This document shows positions 1-7,741 of a stretch of DNA of 64,000 nucleotides, piece by piece. The notes beneath the pieces are model-generated. The model ran no database searches. It was not told the origin of the DNA and saw only the letters and a program-made list of their open reading frames with translations. How positions within the stretch are numbered: the stretch's first letter is position 1; each line of letters begins with the position of its first letter. A program made the position numbers and the translations under genes. This DNA is from Massilia pinisoli (GTDB lineage: Bacteria > Pseudomonadota > Gammaproteobacteria > Burkholderiales > Burkholderiaceae_D): positions 95,690 through 159,689 of the forward strand of contig NZ_JANUGW010000016.1 of NCBI RefSeq assembly GCF_024753285.1. The letters are read 5' to 3'.

Positions 1-36
1 CCGCTGCCGCCGCGCCGGTAAGCCTTTGGTATTGGT

Positions 37-1635
37 ATGTACACACATTATTTTCATCTGAAGCAGGCGCCGTTCTCGATCGCGCCCGATCCGCGTTACC
101 TGTTCATGAGCGAGCGTCACCGCGAGGCGCTTGCGCACCTGCTGTACGGCGTCAAGAGCGGCGGCGGTTTCGTGCTGCTCACGGGCGAGATCGGCGCCGG
201 CAAGACGACCGTCTGCCGCTGCTTCATCGAGCAGGTGCCGGACGATTGCCGCCTCGCGTACATCTTCAATCCGAAACTGACGGTCGAAGAACTGCTGCAG
301 ACGATCTGCGACGAATTCCGCATCGACGTCGCGGCGGGCGGCGGCGTGAAGGCCTATGTCGACGCGATCAACGCGTACCTGCTCGACAGCCACGCGCGCG
401 GCCACAACAACGTGCTCGTGATCGACGAGGCGCAGAATCTGTCGGCCCAGGTATTGGAGCAGTTGCGCCTCCTGACGAACCTCGAGACGAGCGAGCGCAA
501 GCTGCTGCAGATCATCCTCATCGGCCAGCCGGAACTGCGCGCCATGCTCGCGCGGCCGGAGCTGGAGCAATTGGCCCAGCGCGTGATCGCCCGCTACCAC
601 CTGGGCCCGCTGTCGGCCGCCGAGACGGATGCCTACGTCGCGCACCGCCTGGCAGTCGCGGGCGTACAGGGCGCGGCGCCGATCCCGTCCGCGCTGGCGC
701 CGTTGATCCACCGCCTGACGGATGGCGTGCCGCGCCGCATCAACCTGCTGTGCGACCGCGCGCTGCTCGGCGCCTACGTCGAGAACAGCCGCGAGGTGAC
801 GGCCAAGATCCTGCGCCGCGCCGCGCGTGAAGTGTTCGCGGGCGACGCCGCGGCCGCCGCCGGCGCCCCCCGTCCCCCGTTGCGCTGGCCGTTCGTGGCC
901 GGCGGCGTGCTGGCCGGCGCGGCGCTCAGCGCGGCCGCGTGGCAGGCCGTGCCGCACGGCGCCGCACCGCCGGCCGCGCCCGTCGCCGTGAAGGCGCCCG
1001 CCAAGCCGGCACCGGCCGTCGCGCTGGCCGACCCGTCCGCGCAACCGCTGGCGCTCGGCACGCAGGACGAGGCATTGCGCGCGCTGGGTGCGCTGTGGGG
1101 GCAGCAGTTGCCGGCGGGCGCCCCGTGCGACGGCGCGCCGCGCCTGGGCCTGCGCTGCTACCAGGGCCACGGCGGCCTGTACGAACTGCGCCTGCTCGAC
1201 CGGCCCGCGATCATCGGCCTGCACGACGGCCAGCGGCTCGGCTACGCCGTGCTCACCGGCATCGACGACACGAACGCCACACTCACCATCGACGGCCGGC
1301 CACATATCGTGAGCCTCGGCGCGCTGGCGACCCGGCTGGACGGCGACTACACGACGTTGTGGAAGGTGCCGCGCGGTTTCCGCGACCAGGTGGGGCCGGG
1401 CGACAGCGGGCCGGACGTCGACTGGATCGCGACCCGGCTCGCGGAACTCGACGGCAAGCACGCGGCCCCGCCGCCGGGCCAGGCCCTGGACGAGCCGACG
1501 CGGCGCCTGCTGCGCGCGTTCCAGGTGAAGCAGAACCTGAAGGCGGACGGTCTGGCCGGCCCGCGCACCTATATGCGGCTGAACCAGCTCTCCGGCGTCG
1601 CCGAGCCGCGCCTCTTGGCAGCCACGGGAAAATGA
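37..1635 (+). CDS. gspA: ExeA/GspA-type AAA ATPase with C-terminal peptidoglycan-binding domain
   Basis: Inner-membrane ATPase of the GspA/ExeA family, which works with GspB to help place the type II secretion secretin across the cell wall. The 532-residue protein has the family N-terminus (MYTHYFHLKQAPFSIAPDPR), a Walker A motif (GEIGAGKTT, residues 50-58), a Walker B motif (VLVIDEA, 126-132), one hydrophobic segment near residues 285-305, and a C-terminal peptidoglycan-binding-1-like region from about 470 (LDEPTRRLLRAFQ, then LKADGLAGPRTYMRL). The gspB start follows one base after the stop, so the two are probably co-translated. The start is the first ATG in an otherwise closed frame. The rest of any secretion cluster would lie left of the window. 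Confidence 0.9.
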   Translation: MYTHYFHLKQAPFSIAPDPRYLFMSERHREALAHLLYGVKSGGGFVLLTGEIGAGKTTVCRCFIEQVPDDCRLAYIFNPKLTVEELLQTICDEFRIDVAAGGGVKAYVDAINAYLLDSHARGHNNVLVIDEAQNLSAQVLEQLRLLTNLETSERKLLQIILIGQPELRAMLARPELEQLAQRVIARYHLGPLSAAETDAYVAHRLAVAGVQGAAPIPSALAPLIHRLTDGVPRRINLLCDRALLGAYVENSREVTAKILRRAAREVFAGDAAAAAGAPRPPLRWPFVAGGVLAGAALSAAAWQAVPHGAAPPAAPVAVKAPAKPAPAVALADPSAQPLALGTQDEALRALGALWGQQLPAGAPCDGAPRLGLRCYQGHGGLYELRLLDRPAIIGLHDGQRLGYAVLTGIDDTNATLTIDGRPHIVSLGALATRLDGDYTTLWKVPRGFRDQVGPGDSGPDVDWIATRLAELDGKHAAPPPGQALDEPTRRLLRAFQVKQNLKADGLAGPRTYMRLNQLSGVAEPRLLAATGK

Positions 1636-1636
1636 C

Positions 1637-2503
1637 ATGTCCTACATCCTCGAAGCCCTGAAGAAGGCCCAGGCCGAACGCCAGCTCGGCAATGCGCCGA
1701 CGATCCACGCGCAGCAGGCCGCGCCCGTGGCGCCCGCGCGCGCGGCGGGCGGCCGCAAGCCGCTGCTCGTCGGCCTCGGCGCAGGGGCGCTCGTCGTCGT
1801 CGCGGGCGCGCTGCTCGTGTGGCGCCAGGCGCCCACGGCGGCACCGGCAGCGCGGCTCGATGCCGCCCGCACGCCCACGCCGGCGCCCGTCCGCGCGCCG
1901 GATGCGCTGCAGGTGAGCGTGCCGCCCGCGTCCGCGCCAGCGCCAGTGTCCGCCAATGCGCCCGCGCCCGCGCGCGTGGCCGAGCCGTCGATCGCCCCGG
2001 CGCAGGTCCCGGCGGCGCCCGCATCGGTGGCGCAGACCGCCGCTGTACCCGTACCCGGACGCGTGACCGAGCCTGCGGTCGCGCGGCCGGCGCCGAGCGC
2101 GCCCGCCGTTCCGGCACCGACCGCCCCGGCGCAGGCCGCCGCCGCGCCTGCAGCAGCGCGTCCGGCAGCAGCCGTACCTGCGCAGGTTGCCGTCGCCCCC
2201 GCACGCGCGCCCGAGCCGGCGGCGGCGCGTCCGGCGCCCCCCGCGCAGGCCGCCGCCAAACCTGCTCCCGAGGACAGCCTGCCGTTCCTGCAGCAGCTGC
2301 CGGAGGCCCAGCAGCGCGACATCCCCCGCGTGACGTTCGGCGGCTATATGTATTCCGCGAATCCGGCGGACCGCCTGCTGCTGGTCGACAAGACGCTGCG
2401 CCACGAGGGCGAGGAAGTCGCGCCCGGTCTCGTGCTGGAAAAGCTGCTGCCCAAGGCGGCCGTCATGAACTACCGGGGCCTGCGCTACCGTGTCGTCTAC
2501 TGA
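1637..2503 (+). CDS. gspB: General secretion pathway protein B
   Basis: Partner of the GspA/ExeA ATPase; the pair assists secretin assembly for type II secretion. The 288-residue protein opens with the GspB signature MSYILEALKKAQAERQLG, followed by a single membrane segment near residues 42-62 and a long Pro/Ala-rich periplasmic linker to about residue 210. A compact C-terminal T2SSB-like domain follows (IPRVTFGGYMYSANP, then LLVDKTLRHEGEEV and YRGLRYRVVY). The linker is nearly pure P, A and V, a low-complexity tract expected of a wall-spanning spacer. It sits directly after gspA, and its last 14 bases overlap mobB in another frame. Confidence 0.88.
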   Translation: MSYILEALKKAQAERQLGNAPTIHAQQAAPVAPARAAGGRKPLLVGLGAGALVVVAGALLVWRQAPTAAPAARLDAARTPTPAPVRAPDALQVSVPPASAPAPVSANAPAPARVAEPSIAPAQVPAAPASVAQTAAVPVPGRVTEPAVARPAPSAPAVPAPTAPAQAAAAPAAARPAAAVPAQVAVAPARAPEPAAARPAPPAQAAAKPAPEDSLPFLQQLPEAQQRDIPRVTFGGYMYSANPADRLLLVDKTLRHEGEEVAPGLVLEKLLPKAAVMNYRGLRYRVVY

Positions 2504-3026
2504 GGCCGGCGGCCGCGGCCCCGTGCTGGGCGTCATCGGCTGGTCCGGCAGCGGCAAGACGACCTTGCTGACCTGGCTCGTCGGCCGGCTGGCGGCGGCG
2601 GGGCTGCGGGTCAACGTCGTCAAGCACAGCCACCACGACATCATGCTGGAGCCGCCGCACAAGGACAGCGCCCGCCTGCGCGCGGCCGGCGCAGCCGAGG
2701 TGATGATCGCGTCGCCGTACCGCGTCGCGATCATGCGCGAGCTGCGCGGAGCCGCCGAGCCCCCGCTGGCCGAGCACCTGGCGCGCCTCGCACCGGCCGA
2801 CCTGACGCTCGTCGAAGGCTATAAATGGGAGCCGCTGCCGAAGCTGGAGGTGTACCGGCCGGAAGTCGGCAAGCCGCCGATGTTTCCGGACGATCCGCAC
2901 ATCGTCGCCGTCGCGTCCACCGCGGCACGGCCGGACGGGCTCGCGGCGCATGTCGCGTGGCTGGACCTGGAAGACCGGGACGCCGTCTTGCGCTGGATCT
3001 GTCAATTCCATCGCCTGCCGGCCTAA
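2490..3026 (+). CDS. mobB: Molybdopterin-guanine dinucleotide biosynthesis adapter protein MobB
   Basis: MobB is a P-loop GTP-binding accessory protein for converting molybdopterin to its guanine dinucleotide form. The 178-residue protein has the family Walker A (GWSGSGKTTLL) near residues 18-28, the conserved KHSHHD patch, a downstream DSARLRAAGA element and the VEGYKWEPLPKLEVYR motif typical of MobB. Length matches the family (about 170 residues). It starts inside the last codons of gspB, implying translational coupling to a functionally unrelated secretion gene. No other molybdenum-cofactor gene is in the window, so its usual partner MobA must be elsewhere. Confidence 0.9.
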   Translation: MSSTEAGGRGPVLGVIGWSGSGKTTLLTWLVGRLAAAGLRVNVVKHSHHDIMLEPPHKDSARLRAAGAAEVMIASPYRVAIMRELRGAAEPPLAEHLARLAPADLTLVEGYKWEPLPKLEVYRPEVGKPPMFPDDPHIVAVASTAARPDGLAAHVAWLDLEDRDAVLRWICQFHRLPA

Positions 3027-3118
3027 AGTCCGCGACGATCCTGCCGTTAATGGAGATGACCGGCTGTACGGGCGCACTCGGCGCCCGGCCGACCGTCGAG
3101 ACCACCACAGGAGCACAT

Positions 3119-3319
3119 ATGGACGTCATGGGTATTGCCAAGCTCGCCACCAGCATCGCCGACACGGGCACCCGCCAGGACGTCGCCGTCGCGGTGCTGA
3201 AGAAAGCGCAGGACATCGAGGCCGCCCAGGCGACCCAGCTGCTGGAAGCCGTGCAGGCCGCGTCGCCCGCGCCGAACCTGCCGCCGCACCTGGGCAACCA
3301 CGTCAACACGACGGCCTGA
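3119..3319 (+). CDS. YjfB-family putative motility protein
   Basis: A 66-residue protein (MDVMGIAKLATSIADTGTRQ at the start, PPHLGNHVNTTA at the end). The helical body with AVAVLKKAQDI and the closing PPHLGN motif match the YjfB family of putative motility proteins, whose biochemical role is unknown. The ATG at 3119 follows a CAGGAG ribosome binding site at 3108-3113; longer in-frame extensions upstream run back into the mobB region and have no such site. No membrane segment or signal peptide is visible. It is isolated from flagellar genes here, although fliT occurs at 10.0 kb. Confidence 0.75.
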   Translation: MDVMGIAKLATSIADTGTRQDVAVAVLKKAQDIEAAQATQLLEAVQAASPAPNLPPHLGNHVNTTA

Positions 3320-3558
3320 CGCGCACGTCAACGGAATCGCCGCGCCCCGCGTTATCGGCGCAGTACCCGGCAGACGGGGGCGGCCACACAACGACAATCC
3401 GCTCAGCCGCCACCAACGGGCTGTGCAGCGGCGACCCAAAGCGTCCCGCGCGCAGCCGCCAACGGCCGCCCCGGCCGGCGTACACTTTCCCGCATCCTGC
3501 CCGGCCGCGCTAGAATGCTTGCCGTAGTGCATGTACGCACCATCATTCGGAGAAACCC

Positions 3559-3831
3559 ATGAATAAACGACAAGCCCTGATCGCCGCCGCGCTCGCGAGC
3601 GTCTGCGCCGCCCAGGCATCGGCCGCCGGCCAGATGGATGCGCAGTCCGGCGCCGAAGAAAAATGCTATGGCGTGGCGAAGGCCGGCCAGAACGATTGTG
3701 GCAGCGCCACCCATGGCTGCGCCGGCCTGGCGAAGTCGGACAACGAGCCGGGCGATTGGAAATTCGTTCCGAAGGGCACGTGCGAAAAAGCGGGCGGCAA
3801 GCTGACGCCGCCGAAGAAGAAGGACAAGTAA
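3559..3831 (+). CDS. BufA1-type bufferin precursor (DUF2282)
   Basis: Predicted precursor of a bufferin, a ribosomally made, post-translationally modified metal-binding peptide. It is 90 residues with a Sec signal peptide (about residues 1-23, cleavage near ASA|AG). The mature part contains four cysteines, C36, C47, C54 and C75, in the family pattern EEKCYGVAKAGQNDCG, THGCAGLAK and KGTCEKAGGKL. In this family the cysteines are converted to heterocycles by an MNIO (DUF692) enzyme, and the products are thought to sequester copper in the periplasm. The maturase gene follows six bases downstream. A TAGAAT -10-like element lies at 3511-3516; I see no convincing -35. No BufD/DoxX-like gene is present. 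Metal specificity here is inference. Confidence 0.88.
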   Translation: MNKRQALIAAALASVCAAQASAAGQMDAQSGAEEKCYGVAKAGQNDCGSATHGCAGLAKSDNEPGDWKFVPKGTCEKAGGKLTPPKKKDK

Positions 3832-3837
3832 GCCGTC

Positions 3838-5469
3838 ATGGCCGCCGCTGACCGGCCCGCGCAAGGCGCCGGCATCGGCCTGCGGGCGCCGCACTACCGC
3901 GCCTTCCTCGACGACAAACCGGCCGTCGGCTGGGTCGAGGTGCACACGGAAAATTTTATCGCTCGGGGCGGCCACGACTGGCACGTGCTGCGCGCGGTGC
4001 GGCGCGACTATCCCGTCGGCTTGCACGGCGTGGGCCTCGGCCTCGGTTCCGTGCACGGCTTTTCCGACGACCACCTGGCCCGCGTCGCCGCGCTCGTGGC
4101 GGCCATCGAACCGGCCCTCGTCTCCGAACATCTCGCCTGGGGCGCGCTGCGCGACCGCCAACTGAACGACCTGCTGCCGCTGCCGCTGGACGGCGCCGCG
4201 CTGGACCTCGTCGCGACGCGCGTCATGCGCGTGCAGGATGCCATCAAACGTCGGATCCTCGTCGAAAACGTCTCCACCTATGTGCGCTTCGCGGCGGATG
4301 CGATGAGCGAGGCCCAGTTCCTCGCCGAACTCGCGCGCCGCACCGGATGCGGCGTGCTGCTGGACGTGAACAACCTGTATGTCAACGAGCGCAACCACGG
4401 CGAGGATCCGTACGCCGCCATCGAGGCACTGCCGCGCGCGAGCGTGGGCGAGATCCACCTGGGCGGCCACCTCGTCACGGCGGACGGCGTGATCGACCAC
4501 CACGGCGCCAAGGTCGCGCCACCCGTGTGGGACCTGTACCGCGCCGCGCTGGCCCGCTTCGGCGCCGTGCCCACGCTCGTCGAATGGGACACGGACCTGC
4601 CGCCGCTCGCCGTGCTGCTGGACGAGGCGGCGCGCGCGGACACGATCGCGGCTGCCACGGCGGGGCAGGGTGCCGGCGGAGACCTCATCATCACCGTCGA
4701 CCCGGCGCCGCGCGCCGACCTGGACACGATCCAGCAAGCGTTCGGCGTCGCGCTGTTCGATGCGGCCGGCGACATGGCGCTCGTGCCGCTGTTGAAGGGC
4801 GATGCGCGCCGCGTCGGCATCTACCGGGGCAATCTCGCCGCGCATTGGACGCGTGCGCTGGCGTCCGCGTATCCCGTGCTGCGCCGGCTCGTGGGCGACG
4901 ACTTCTTCGACGCGCTGGCTGGCGTCTTCGGCCGCGCGCATCCCGCACGCGACCCGGACCTGAACCGTTTCGGTGCCGAATTACCCGATTTCCTCGCCGG
5001 CTTCCCGCCGGCCGCCGACCACCCGTACCTGCCGGACGTCGCGCGGCTCGAGTGGTGCGTGCACGAGGCGTGGTTCGCCCCCGATGACGACGGCCCGGCG
5101 CCGACCGTCGCGGGCCTCGCACCCGATGCGTTCGAGGCCGCGCGCGCCGTGCTGCATCCGGCGCTGCGGTTGCACGCGTCGCCGTGGGCCACGGTGGCGC
5201 TGTGGCGCGCGCACCAGGACGGCGGGCCCGCGTTTCCGGACGCGCTGCGGGCGGACACGCACGCGCTCGTGCTGCGCGCGCGCGTCGCCGTGACGGTGGA
5301 GGCGATCAGCGCGGCGGAATACGCGGCGCTCGCATGTCTCGCGCACGGTGGCACGTTCGGCGCGGCGCTCGACGCGGCGTTCGACGTGGACGGGGACTTC
5401 GATGTGGCCGCGCACCTGCGGCGCTGGCTGGATGGGGGAATCGTGAGGAGAATCGTGACGGAGCGGTGA
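3838..5469 (+). CDS. Fused bufferin maturase: MNIO (DUF692) domain + BufC/DUF2063 domain
   Basis: Predicted modifying enzyme for the bufferin encoded just upstream. Residues 1-280 form a complete multinuclear non-haem iron oxidase (DUF692) domain with its usual ligand motifs: H36/E38 (VHTENF), H63 (GLHGVG), E97-H98 (SEHLAW), E143-N144 (VENVS), D176 and N178-N179 (LDVNNLY), H187, E205-H207 (EIHLGGH), D220-H222 (DHHG) and E249/D251 (VEWDTD). After a short linker, residues 295-543 form a BufC/DUF2063 protein (LDTIQQAFGVALF, GIYRGNL, AYPVLRRLVGDDFF, HPYLPDVARLEW). These are normally two adjacent genes; here they are one continuous frame of 543 residues. ATG 3838 lies six bases past the precursor stop, so one transcript is expected. 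Confidence 0.9.
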   Translation: MAAADRPAQGAGIGLRAPHYRAFLDDKPAVGWVEVHTENFIARGGHDWHVLRAVRRDYPVGLHGVGLGLGSVHGFSDDHLARVAALVAAIEPALVSEHLAWGALRDRQLNDLLPLPLDGAALDLVATRVMRVQDAIKRRILVENVSTYVRFAADAMSEAQFLAELARRTGCGVLLDVNNLYVNERNHGEDPYAAIEALPRASVGEIHLGGHLVTADGVIDHHGAKVAPPVWDLYRAALARFGAVPTLVEWDTDLPPLAVLLDEAARADTIAAATAGQGAGGDLIITVDPAPRADLDTIQQAFGVALFDAAGDMALVPLLKGDARRVGIYRGNLAAHWTRALASAYPVLRRLVGDDFFDALAGVFGRAHPARDPDLNRFGAELPDFLAGFPPAADHPYLPDVARLEWCVHEAWFAPDDDGPAPTVAGLAPDAFEAARAVLHPALRLHASPWATVALWRAHQDGGPAFPDALRADTHALVLRARVAVTVEAISAAEYAALACLAHGGTFGAALDAAFDVDGDFDVAAHLRRWLDGGIVRRIVTER

Positions 5470-5496
5470 AGGCGGCGCCGCGGGGCCGCCGTGCCG

Positions 5497-5784
5497 TCAG
5501 TGGTAGAAGGCGCGCAGGATGCGTTCTTCGCCGGTGCGGTCGTGGTGCAGCTCGTTCGCCGCGTGCGTCGCTTCCATCATCCGGTTCAGCTGTTCTTCCT
5601 CGAAGCGGGCCAGTTCCTCGTTGGCGGCCGTGAGCGCCACCGCCAATTTGGCGCGGGCGTTCTGGTATACGACACCGGTGTAATGGTCGGTATTCTTGAG
5701 CAGCTCTTCCGCGTTTTCGATGACGAGGCGCAGGTCGCCGATGAGGCGCTGCTGCGTCATGGAGCTTGGTTCCGGGGTTTCCAT
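5497..5784 (-). CDS. DUF883/ElaB-like small protein lacking the membrane anchor
   Basis: A mostly helical 95-residue protein resembling the soluble part of the ElaB/YqjD/DUF883 family (LRLVIENAEELLKN, then ARAKLAVALTAANEELARFEEE). Family members are usually inner-membrane-anchored and ribosome- or stress-associated. The usual C-terminal glycine-rich transmembrane tail is absent: the protein ends HDRTGEERILRAFYH. The ATG at 5784 is preferred over an upstream in-frame GTG at 5793 because an AAAGG lies eight bases before it; another ATG follows eight codons in. Function unknown. It converges on the bufferin maturase gene. Confidence 0.6.
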   Translation of the reverse strand: METPEPSSMTQQRLIGDLRLVIENAEELLKNTDHYTGVVYQNARAKLAVALTAANEELARFEEEQLNRMMEATHAANELHHDRTGEERILRAFYH

Positions 5785-5920
5785 CTTCCTCACCTTTAGC
5801 CGAATTTACGACTTCAATATAGAGAAGGGGGACTGCCCAAGTTTGTCAGCGCGCAAACGTCAACCCGCACCGTCGGGGACGGCTTACCCACCGCGACCTT
5901 GCAGGCCGCGCGGCAACGCT

Positions 5921-6136
5921 TCAGCGCACCTGGATCCGGATGTCGCCCAAGGTCACGACCTGGCCCGCGCGGATCTTGGCCGTCTTGCGCAGTTCCTGCT
6001 TCCCATCGACCGACACGTCGCCGCTGGCCACGACGTGCTTACCGGCGCCGCCGCTGTCCACCACGCCGACCAGTTTCAGCAGCTGGTTCAGCTCGATGAA
6101 CTCCGATGTCAGTTCAAAAGTTGTTGTTTGCATCAT
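5921..6136 (-). CDS. S4-like RNA-binding protein (YbcJ type)
   Basis: A 71-residue S4-domain protein of the YbcJ family, expected to bind structured RNA. The S4 core is visible as IELNQLLKLVGVVDSGG, then HVVASGDVSVDG and LRKTAKIRAGQVV. The frame continues upstream to a TTG at 6154, but the ATG at 6136 follows an AGGGA with normal spacing and gives the family's typical N-terminus, so it was chosen. The gene lies downstream of fumC on the same strand, separated by a terminator-like hairpin. Its cellular RNA target is unknown. Confidence 0.8.
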   Translation of the reverse strand: MMQTTTFELTSEFIELNQLLKLVGVVDSGGAGKHVVASGDVSVDGKQELRKTAKIRAGQVVTLGDIRIQVR

Positions 6137-6193
6137 TCTATCCCTGGATAACAATCGGTGTCGTACTGTTGTGTCTGTTTAGACAACACCTGG

Positions 6194-6233
6194 AAAAAAA
6201 ACAACGCCGCCCCCGCGCGGGCGGGGACGACGT
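6194..6233 (-). terminator. Rho-independent terminator of fumC
   Basis: Read on the minus strand, a long GC-rich hairpin (arms 6202-6213 and 6222-6233, with small internal mismatches) is followed by a run of eight T at 6201-6194. It stands 20 bases past the fumC stop codon and separates fumC from the S4 gene. Confidence 0.8.
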
Positions 6234-6253
6234 TCGATGGCCATGCGGCGCCG

Positions 6254-7648
6254 TCAGTCCGGGCTCGGCCGCGTCATCTCGATGGGCACGATCCACTGGT
6301 CGAACTGCGCCTCGTCGACGAAGCCCGACTGCAGCGCGGCCTGGCGCAAGGTCAGCCCGTCGTGCTGGGCCGTCTTGGCGATCTGCGCGGCGCGATCATA
6401 CCCGATATGCGGGGCCAGCGCCGTCACCAGCATCAGCGATTGCTCCATCAGCTCGCCGATGCGCTTGCGGTTCGGCTCGATGCCGCGGGCGCAATGCTCG
6501 TCGAACGAGCGCATGCCGTCTGCCAGCAGGCGTGCGCTCTGCAGGAAGTTGTGGGCGATCATCGGCTTGAACACGTTCAATTCGAAATTGCCCTGCGCGC
6601 CGCCGACGGTGAGGGCGACGTCGTTGCCGAACACCTGGCAGCACAGCATCGTCAGCGCCTCGCACTGCGTGGGGTTCACCTTGCCCGGCATGATCGAGCT
6701 GCCCGGCTCGTTTTCCGGGATCGTGATCTCGCCCAGGCCGGAGCGGGGGCCGGACGCCATCCAGCGCACGTCGTTGGCGATCTTCATCAGCGCGGTGGCC
6801 AAGGTCTTGAGCGCGCCGTGCGCCAGCACCATCGCGTCGTGGCCGGCGAGCGCCATGAACTTGTTCGGCGCCGACTTGAATTGCAGGCCCGTGCGCGACG
6901 AGATCTCGGCCGCGATGCGGTTGGCGAATTCCGGATGCGCGTTCAGCCCCGTGCCGACTGCCGTGCCGCCGGCGGCCAGCAGCAGCAGGCCGGGCAGGGT
7001 GTTCTTGATCGCGTGCTCGGCGAATTCGAGTTGCGCCACGTAGCCGGAGAATTCCTGGCCCAAGGTCAGCGGCGTCGCATCCTGCAAGTGGGTGCGGCCG
7101 ATCTTGACGATGTCGGCGAAATCGCGCGATTTGGCTTCCAGCGTGCCGCGCAGCTTCGCCAGCGCGGGCACCACGTCCTTGGCGACGGCCAGTGCGGCCG
7201 CCACGTGCATCGCGGTCGGGAACATGTCGTTCGACGACTGCCCCATGTTGACGTGGTCGTTCGGATGGAGCAGGCGCGCCTCGCCCCGTTCGCCGCCGAG
7301 CAGTTCGGACGCGCGGTTGGCGAGCACCTCGTTCATGTTCATGTTGCTCTGCGTGCCGGAGCCCGTCTGCCAGACGGACAGCGGGAATTCTGCCGGATGG
7401 CGCCCTTCCAGCACTTCGTCGGCGGCGCGGATGATGGCGTCGGCCTTGTCCTGCGGAAGCTTGCCGAGCGAGCGGTTGACGGCGGCCGCGGCCCGCTTCA
7501 CCTGCGCCAGCGCGGCGACCAGCTCGGGCGGCATCGTCTCGCTCGAGATGTGGAAATGGTGCAGCGAGCGCTGCGTCTGCGCGCCCCACAGATGGCCGTT
7601 CGGTACCTCGATGGGGCCGAAGCTGTCCTTCTCGATCCGGTTTTCCAT
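6254..7648 (-). CDS. fumC: Class II fumarate hydratase
   Basis: Iron-independent fumarase of the citric acid cycle (fumarate + water = malate). The 464 residues match the family length. The fumarase/aspartase signature GSSIMPGKVNPTQ is present, with TGSGTQSNMNMNEV and QSSNDMFPTAMH among the substrate-site motifs. The start at 7648 (MENRIEKDSFG) follows AGGACA at good spacing; the frame extends far upstream only because it runs antisense through the FimV-like gene. It is divergent from that gene with about 90 bases between and ends at a strong terminator. Confidence 0.97.
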   Translation of the reverse strand: MENRIEKDSFGPIEVPNGHLWGAQTQRSLHHFHISSETMPPELVAALAQVKRAAAAVNRSLGKLPQDKADAIIRAADEVLEGRHPAEFPLSVWQTGSGTQSNMNMNEVLANRASELLGGERGEARLLHPNDHVNMGQSSNDMFPTAMHVAAALAVAKDVVPALAKLRGTLEAKSRDFADIVKIGRTHLQDATPLTLGQEFSGYVAQLEFAEHAIKNTLPGLLLLAAGGTAVGTGLNAHPEFANRIAAEISSRTGLQFKSAPNKFMALAGHDAMVLAHGALKTLATALMKIANDVRWMASGPRSGLGEITIPENEPGSSIMPGKVNPTQCEALTMLCCQVFGNDVALTVGGAQGNFELNVFKPMIAHNFLQSARLLADGMRSFDEHCARGIEPNRKRIGELMEQSLMLVTALAPHIGYDRAAQIAKTAQHDGLTLRQAALQSGFVDEAQFDQWIVPIEMTRPSPD

Positions 7649-7741
7649 GGATGTGTCCTGTTGGTTTGACAATGGAATTAAAGAGTGTACCGCAACGGTC
7701 GTTAACGACGCAGAAGCCTCAATTTTCCACGCTCCCACGCC

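Noticed and set aside
1..36. Possible end of an upstream gene (frame ending in TAA at 19-21)
   Set aside because: Only six codons are visible, so no identity can be supported; it is compatible with another secretion gene to the left.
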